Source: an uncultured Planctomycetia bacterium (lineage in GTDB: Bacteria > Planctomycetota > Phycisphaerae > Phycisphaerales > SM1A02). From it: a DNA stretch of 64,000 bases. Location of the stretch: NCBI GenBank assembly GCA_937871505.1, contig CALMPF010000003.1, forward strand, positions 62,001-126,000, given 5' to 3'. How positions within the stretch are numbered: position 1 is the stretch's first letter; the number at the start of each line of letters is the position of its first letter. Positions 59,381 to 64,000 of this stretch are shown piece after piece. The notes under the pieces are model-generated. The model saw only the letters and a list, made by a program, of their open reading frames with translations. It was not told where the DNA came from and searched no databases. The position numbers were made by a program, and so were the translations under genes.

Positions 59381-61519
59381 TCAGCGCGCCGTTCCGCGCG
59401 GCGCCGGATCGTTCGTGGCCGGCGCCGGAGGCGGAGTCGCCGCGCCCAGCATCTCGTCGGCGAGATGCTGCGCGTCGTAGACGTCGCGCAGCGCCTCGAG
59501 CATCGCCCTGACGTCGACGGAGATCGCGCGGCCCTGCCGGTCGTCGAATGCGTAGTCCCACGCGAGGCTGTGGATGTTGCCGTCGAAGATCAGGCCGACG
59601 AGACGGCCGTCCTGATCGACCACGGGGCTTCCCGAGTTGCCCCCGATGATGTCGGCGGTGGAGACGAAGTTGAAGGGCGTCGAGCCGTCGATGCGCTCCT
59701 TGCGCTCGCGCCAGCTCGGCGGCAGCGCGAAGGGGAACGCGTCCCCGCGTTCGTCGGCCCGGGTGAAGACCTCCGCGATCGTCGTGAAGGGCGCCACGGC
59801 GCGGCCCTCTTCCTCGTAGCCGCGGATCGGCCCGAACGACATTCGCAGCGTGAACGTCGCGTCGGGGTAGCTGCTCTCGCCGTCGACGATGAAGCGGGCG
59901 CGGGCGAGGCGCCCGTAGGCGTCTCGCTGCGGTCCGAGCACCTCGTCCTCGTGGAGCTTCCGCAGCCGTCGCGACTCCGCGTCGAGATCGCGGGCGAGGA
60001 TCAGCAGGGGATCGCGCGCGGCCCGGATCGCCGCCGGACCGGCTCCGGCGACGCGCCGCCTCGTCTCGACATCGCCGAGGCGGGTCTTGATCAGCGCGTG
60101 CGCCCGCGCCGAAGGCGACTCGCCCGCCAGCGCCGTGGCCACGATCGGATGATCGCCGCCGAAGACCTCGACGATCCGGGCGAGCCAGAGCGAGAGTCGC
60201 AGCGCCTCGAGATCCTCGTGGATCGGCGCAGGGGAGTAGAGCTCCAGCTCGAGCGCCGCCCGGTTGGAGTCGCGGAAGGGCGGGAGCCGCTCGTCGTTGG
60301 GCTTCTCCGATTCCGCCGCGAGGCGGACGAGCGTCCGGGCGATCCTGAAGAGATCGCCGGCCCCGCGCGCCTGCTCGAGAACGGCGTGCCTGGCGAGGAG
60401 ATCGTCGGTGTCGCGGAGCGACGCGACGATGAGCGCGTCGGCTCCGGCGGCGGCGTCGCGCGCCTCGGCGTCGGCCGCGATCCTCCGTCGCAGCGCCGAG
60501 TCGGCGTCGCGCTTGCCGGCGATGAAGGCGGGGTCCTGGAGGGTGTCGAGCATCCCCGTCCGCGCCTTGCGGCTGTTGGCGATTCCGAAGAGATCGCCCT
60601 CGGCGCGCCGCGCAGCCTCGGGGCTGCGACCCGCGAACGCGGTGGTGGCGACCTCGCGCCGGGCGAGCAGGTTCAGCACCATCGGCGCCTCGACGTCGCG
60701 CAGGAAGCGCAGGTGGTCTGCGGTGAGCTGGCGCTGCGTCCTTCCGGGATGGCCGAAGACGAAGGTGAGCTCGCCGTCGCTCGCCCCGTCGGGGTTGGTC
60801 TCGAGGAAATGCTCCGCGCGAAGCGGCTCGCCATTCTCGTAGATGCGGAAGAGCGCCATGTCGAGGCAGTGGCGCGGATACTCGAAGTTGTCCGGATCTC
60901 CCCCGAAGAACGCGATCGCAAGCTCTGGGGCGAAGACCAGCCGGACGTCGGTGAAGGACTTCGAGCGGTAGAGGTGATAGCGGCCCCCCTGGTCGAGCGT
61001 GACCACCTGGCTCACCAGCCCGGTGGCATCCTGCGACTCCTTCTCGATCCTCGCCATCTCCCGCTGCCGCGCCGCGAAGCCTTCCGCCGGAGCGAGGCCC
61101 TCGGCGGCCGCGTTCACGCGATCGGTCACGTCCTCGATCGACCAGAGCGCGCGGAGCTCGAGGTCTTCGCAGGGAAGCTCCTCGGCGCGGGTGCGGGCGA
61201 GATATCCATCACGCAGCAGGTTCCGCTGCGGCGTCGAGAGCTTCTCGATCACGTCGCTGCCGACGTGATGGTTGGTCAGGACCAGGCCATCCGCGGAGAT
61301 GATCGATCCGGAGCCGCCGTTCTCGAAGCGCACCGCGGACTTCTGCATCCGCTCGAGCCACGCGGGATCGGGCCGGAAGCCGTAGCGCTCCTCGAGCGCA
61401 TCCAGCGGCGGCTGGTTGAGCAGCCACATCCCTTCGTCGGCGGACGCGGAGACGGGGGAAAGGAACGGAGACGCCGCCGCTGCGATGGTGGCCAGGAGCG
61501 ATCGCGAGATCGAATGCAT
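59381..61519 (-). CDS. S46-family dipeptidyl-peptidase
   Basis: 712 residues, exported (signal-like LLATIAAAASPFLSPVSASA). S46 enzymes release dipeptides from oligopeptide N-termini. The N-terminal DEGMWLLNQPP and SGSIISADGLVLTNHHVG (catalytic His about 85) are typical, as is the C-terminal GGNSGSPVVD with Ser629. Gly at about 647 in LIFDGN corresponds to the S1 position that is Gly in DPP7-type (hydrophobic P1) and Arg in DPP11-type enzymes, so a DPP7-like preference is inferred. The gene is downstream of the lipoprotein and secretin genes on the same strand. Confidence 0.92.
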   Translation of the reverse strand: MHSISRSLLATIAAAASPFLSPVSASADEGMWLLNQPPLDALEERYGFRPDPAWLERMQKSAVRFENGGSGSIISADGLVLTNHHVGSDVIEKLSTPQRNLLRDGYLARTRAEELPCEDLELRALWSIEDVTDRVNAAAEGLAPAEGFAARQREMARIEKESQDATGLVSQVVTLDQGGRYHLYRSKSFTDVRLVFAPELAIAFFGGDPDNFEYPRHCLDMALFRIYENGEPLRAEHFLETNPDGASDGELTFVFGHPGRTQRQLTADHLRFLRDVEAPMVLNLLARREVATTAFAGRSPEAARRAEGDLFGIANSRKARTGMLDTLQDPAFIAGKRDADSALRRRIAADAEARDAAAGADALIVASLRDTDDLLARHAVLEQARGAGDLFRIARTLVRLAAESEKPNDERLPPFRDSNRAALELELYSPAPIHEDLEALRLSLWLARIVEVFGGDHPIVATALAGESPSARAHALIKTRLGDVETRRRVAGAGPAAIRAARDPLLILARDLDAESRRLRKLHEDEVLGPQRDAYGRLARARFIVDGESSYPDATFTLRMSFGPIRGYEEEGRAVAPFTTIAEVFTRADERGDAFPFALPPSWRERKERIDGSTPFNFVSTADIIGGNSGSPVVDQDGRLVGLIFDGNIHSLAWDYAFDDRQGRAISVDVRAMLEALRDVYDAQHLADEMLGAATPPPAPATNDPAPRGTAR

Positions 61520-61600
61520 GGTCGCGAACGATACCGGCGATCGCCGCAGCCGGCACGGCGGGCGACCGCACAGGCGTGCCGCGCGCCGCGCCGCGTTCAG

Positions 61601-62938
61601 TCAGGACGATCCGCCTTCAGCGATCTCATCCGCAGCGGGACGTGCAGGGTCCGTCGCCTCGACCTCCGCGGCGTTCGTCGCGCCGCGCGCTCCCTCGGGC
61701 CCGGCGAGGGCGTCGCCGGTCGCGCCGGCGCCGCTGGGCTGCGTCGCCTGCACGGCGCCCCGCGGCGCGCGGGACGCGGGCGCTGCGCCGCCGAGACCGA
61801 GCAGGTCGACCCCTCCGACCACGGGGAGCAGGAGGATCGACTCGAACGCTCCTCCGCGCTGCGGGCGCCAGAGCGCGAGCCGATCGAAGAGCCGGGCCGC
61901 GGGGATGTTGGGCCTGAACGTCTGCCGGACGATCCCGTCCCGCAACGACACGACGATCGACTCCGGACCTGCATAGGCGACCGCGAGCGAGCCGCGCGGC
62001 AGCGTGACGAGCCTGCGGTCGTCGTCGAACCAGATCGCGGCGCGGCCTTCTCGGACGAGATGGAAGAGGAACGCGTCCCCCGGCTGCCCCGGGCCGGGGA
62101 GCGCGCCGTCGACGGCGCTGATCGACTGATAGGCATCGACGACCGACGCGTTGGGCGCGATCAGCCCGGCCTCGTAGACGCGCGGGGCGGTTCCGTTCGT
62201 CCGGATCGAGGCGAGGTGAAGGTCGCCCTCGCGAAAGATGAACGCGAAGAGCCGCGATCCATCCGCGGAGAATGTCGGCAGGAGCCACGTGCCGCGCTCC
62301 GGCGGCGGGACGACGACCTCGCGCCCGCGGTCGGCGAAGACCAGCTCGAAGCTCCGCGCCGTCGGGGCGCGCCTGCACCACGCGAGCGCGCCGCCCGGAC
62401 CGATGGTCGCCATCGCGTTGACCGCGCCGTCGCTGCGCAGCCACGCGACGCTCCCGTCGATCCAGTCCGCGAGGCCGATGTCGCGGCTCCCGTCGCGCCG
62501 CGGCGCTTCGACGAGGAAGCCCTCGACGGTGGCGCTTCGGCCGATGACCACCGCGCCTTCGACGATCGCCGTCCGGACCGGCGGCTCGTCCGGAGCGATG
62601 AAGAAGACCACCACGGAGTCTTCCGTGAGCGCTGCGTCGCCGGGAAGGCCGAGTCGCGCCGTCCATGAGGCCGGCACGCCGACCATGGCCGCCGCAGTGT
62701 GCCCGTCGGGCGCCACCAGCGGCAGCGTGAAGCGGTCGGTCACGAGCGAACCGAGCGGCGTCGTGCGGAGCGAGCCGGCGGAGGCGGTGCCCTCGGCAAG
62801 GGCGGCGAGCGATCCGTTCGCCGCCTCCGGCGCGGGGCCGACCGCGGCGCAGCCGCCGAGCCAGAGGAGCGCGGCAGCCATGGCGGCCAGAGTGGCCGCG
62901 GCTGCCGCGCCCGCCTCCGCGCCGCCGCGCCGGGTCAT
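61601..62938 (-). CDS. Putative lipoprotein, propeller-like
   Basis: 445 residues. The N-terminal hydrophobic segment ends LWLGGC, a lipobox-like site with Cys about residue 30. The middle has strand-rich repeats reminiscent of TolB or WD40-type propellers (for example WLLPTFSADGSRLFAFIF and SLAVAYAGPESIVVSL), a structural guess. The last ~70 residues are Ala/Gly/Pro-rich. Its ATG overlaps the secretin stop (ATGA), so the two are translationally coupled, and it could be an accessory factor of that secretion system. Confidence 0.75.
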   Translation of the reverse strand: MTRRGGAEAGAAAAATLAAMAAALLWLGGCAAVGPAPEAANGSLAALAEGTASAGSLRTTPLGSLVTDRFTLPLVAPDGHTAAAMVGVPASWTARLGLPGDAALTEDSVVVFFIAPDEPPVRTAIVEGAVVIGRSATVEGFLVEAPRRDGSRDIGLADWIDGSVAWLRSDGAVNAMATIGPGGALAWCRRAPTARSFELVFADRGREVVVPPPERGTWLLPTFSADGSRLFAFIFREGDLHLASIRTNGTAPRVYEAGLIAPNASVVDAYQSISAVDGALPGPGQPGDAFLFHLVREGRAAIWFDDDRRLVTLPRGSLAVAYAGPESIVVSLRDGIVRQTFRPNIPAARLFDRLALWRPQRGGAFESILLLPVVGGVDLLGLGGAAPASRAPRGAVQATQPSGAGATGDALAGPEGARGATNAAEVEATDPARPAADEIAEGGSS

Positions 62939-64000
62939 CGCCCCATGCCGCCTCGGCCGCCCTTGGGCTTCGGCTCCTCGCCATCGGAGTCGGGCACGAC
63001 GATCGTCTGCGGCGGCACCGCGGCCTCGGGGGAGAGGCTCGAAGAAGTCACCACGCCGCCCCCGACAGGCGCCTCTGACATCGGTGCGGTCGGCGGACCG
63101 CCGGGGATCGCCGGAATCTGGCCGGGGTTCTTGACCGGCTCGAACGGCTCGGAACGGTTCTCGTCGGTGATCAGCTCGGAAAGCGGACGCCGCAGGTCCT
63201 GAAGCCGCCGCCGCGCGTCTTCGTTGAAGTTGTAGTCATTCTCCTCGGGATTGTCGACGACGATCGGCGTGACGAAGGCGAGGAGCTCGGAGACCGAGTT
63301 GGCCTTGTCCGTCGAGGTGAAGAGCAGGTCGCCGATGCCGGGAATGTCGCCGAGCAGCGGCACCTTGCGCTTGATGTCCGACTGATCCTCGACGCGGATG
63401 CCCGAGAGAATGACGGTCTGCCCGTTGCGGAGCGTGACGTTGGTCTGCGTCCGGCGGCGATCGAGGACGGCCCCGCCGAGGATGGTGACGCCCGGAACGA
63501 CGTTGGAGAGCTCGAGGCGGATCTCCATCGCGACGTCGCGGTTGGCCGTGATCCGCGGTCGCACGTTCAGGGTGACGCCGACGGGGATGTAGTCGAACGA
63601 CTGGTTGAGGCCGAAGTCGTTGGTCGACGAGTTGGAGATGAAGGGGATTTCCTGACCGATGAAGACGACGCCCTCCGTGTTGTCCGAGACGAAGAGCTTG
63701 GGCTGCTGAAGCACCTTGACGTTGGTCTTCTGGTCGAGCGCCTGAAGGACGAAGAACGCGTCGACGTTGACGTTGAGGATCGAGGTCGAGAAGAAGTTCA
63801 GGAAGTCGTTCTGGGTGTTGTTGTTCTCGATCGACCCGCCGATGGTGTTCGCCCCGTTGGGGGTGACGATTCCCTCGCGGCTGACGCGAAGGCCGAAGGC
63901 GAAGTCGTCCTTCAGCTCGACCGCGGCGATCACCGCCGCGATGAGGACCTGTCGCCCGGGCCGGTCGAGCGTGGTGATCATGTCAACGACCGCCTGCTGA
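62935..64000 (-). CDS. gspD: Type II/IV secretin (GspD-like), 5' part outside window
   Basis: Only the C-terminal 354 residues are visible; the frame stays open to the right edge. The secretin signature begins at the edge with VVDMITTLDRPGRQVLI, then VLQQPKLFVSDNTEGVVFIG, FDYIPVGVTLNVRPRI and QTVILSGIRVEDQ, followed by KVPLLGDIPGIGDLLF, the classic closing motif of the outer-membrane pore domain. After about position 290 of this fragment there is a Pro/Gly-rich tail. Secretins form the outer-membrane channel for type II secretion or pili. The downstream lipoprotein may be its pilot. Confidence 0.93.
   Translation of the reverse strand, partial: QQAVVDMITTLDRPGRQVLIAAVIAAVELKDDFAFGLRVSREGIVTPNGANTIGGSIENNNTQNDFLNFFSTSILNVNVDAFFVLQALDQKTNVKVLQQPKLFVSDNTEGVVFIGQEIPFISNSSTNDFGLNQSFDYIPVGVTLNVRPRITANRDVAMEIRLELSNVVPGVTILGGAVLDRRRTQTNVTLRNGQTVILSGIRVEDQSDIKRKVPLLGDIPGIGDLLFTSTDKANSVSELLAFVTPIVVDNPEENDYNFNEDARRRLQDLRRPLSELITDENRSEPFEPVKNPGQIPAIPGGPPTAPMSEAPVGGGVVTSSSLSPEAAVPPQTIVVPDSDGEEPKPKGGRGGMGR

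Noticed and set aside
59465-62668. A 1067-residue rightward open frame
   Set aside because: Lies antisense to the S46 peptidase and lipoprotein genes, both supported by motifs and signals; Arg/Glu/Asp-rich composition is typical of a shadow.

Overview
The window is a GC-rich bacterial chromosome segment, most likely from a planctomycete and probably class Phycisphaerae. That placement is an inference from three things. The secreted GH5 enzyme ends in two short DLDGSGxVDGADLG repeats of the dockerin-like type common in that class. A pseudopilin-like protein carries an FADGHV motif of the planctomycete DUF1559 type. The ribosomal protein operon lacks rpmD. I saw no rRNA, tRNA, CRISPR array or insertion sequence.

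Layout. (1) 1-3.0 kb: two leftward genes for exported proteins of unknown function. (2) 3.0-4.4 kb: a gene-free stretch with an array of GGTGTGTCC motifs mostly spaced exactly 21 bp apart, then a good sigma70-like promoter and a long structured leader. (3) 4.4-22.8 kb: one continuous rightward S10-spc-alpha run: rpsJ, rplC, rplD, rplW, rplB, rpsS, rplV, rpsC, rplP, rpmC, rpsQ, rplN, rplX, rplE, rpsN, rpsH, rplF, rplR, rpsE, rplO, secY, map, infA, rpmJ, rpsM, rpsK, rpoA, rplQ, pheS. It has unusually long spacers, some with repeats, and most starts lack a Shine-Dalgarno sequence. S14 and L36 are zinc-free forms; rpmD and rpsD are missing and adk sits outside the run. (4) 22.9-28.8 kb: a pseudopilin-like protein, adk, recJ with a glycine-rich insert, clpS, and a DUF900 lipoprotein hydrolase. 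(5) 29.0-38.4 kb, leftward: the transcription order is a DEAD-box-type helicase (with DEVD), psuG, a 1.1 kb repeat-rich gap, rho, a DUF4105/Lnb-like protein, and a 1110-residue membrane protein of unknown function. (6) 38.8-46.4 kb, rightward: alr, a FAD-dependent reductase or hydroxylase, a type III polyketide synthase, mqnA and a protein with several helix-turn-helix segments. The last four are tightly packed and look like a biosynthetic operon. (7) 46.5-53.9 kb, leftward: transcription order PAC2-family protein, TlpA-like thioredoxin, PepSY protein, YbjD-like OLD-family ATPase, AbgT-family transporter. (8) 54.2-64 kb: an exported protein of unknown function, a modular GH5 enzyme, a leftward S46 peptidase, a lipoprotein, and the C-terminal part of a type II secretion secretin cut by the window edge.

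The core of the window is growth machinery (ribosome, RNA polymerase alpha, Sec translocon, Met removal, initiation, Phe charging). The most unusual material is the 21-bp phased array ahead of that operon, the 22/11-bp repeats ahead of rho, and the FAD protein/type III PKS/mqnA/HTH operon. In-frame tandem repeats inside several proteins, together with the intergenic repeats, suggest a genome prone to short-repeat expansion.
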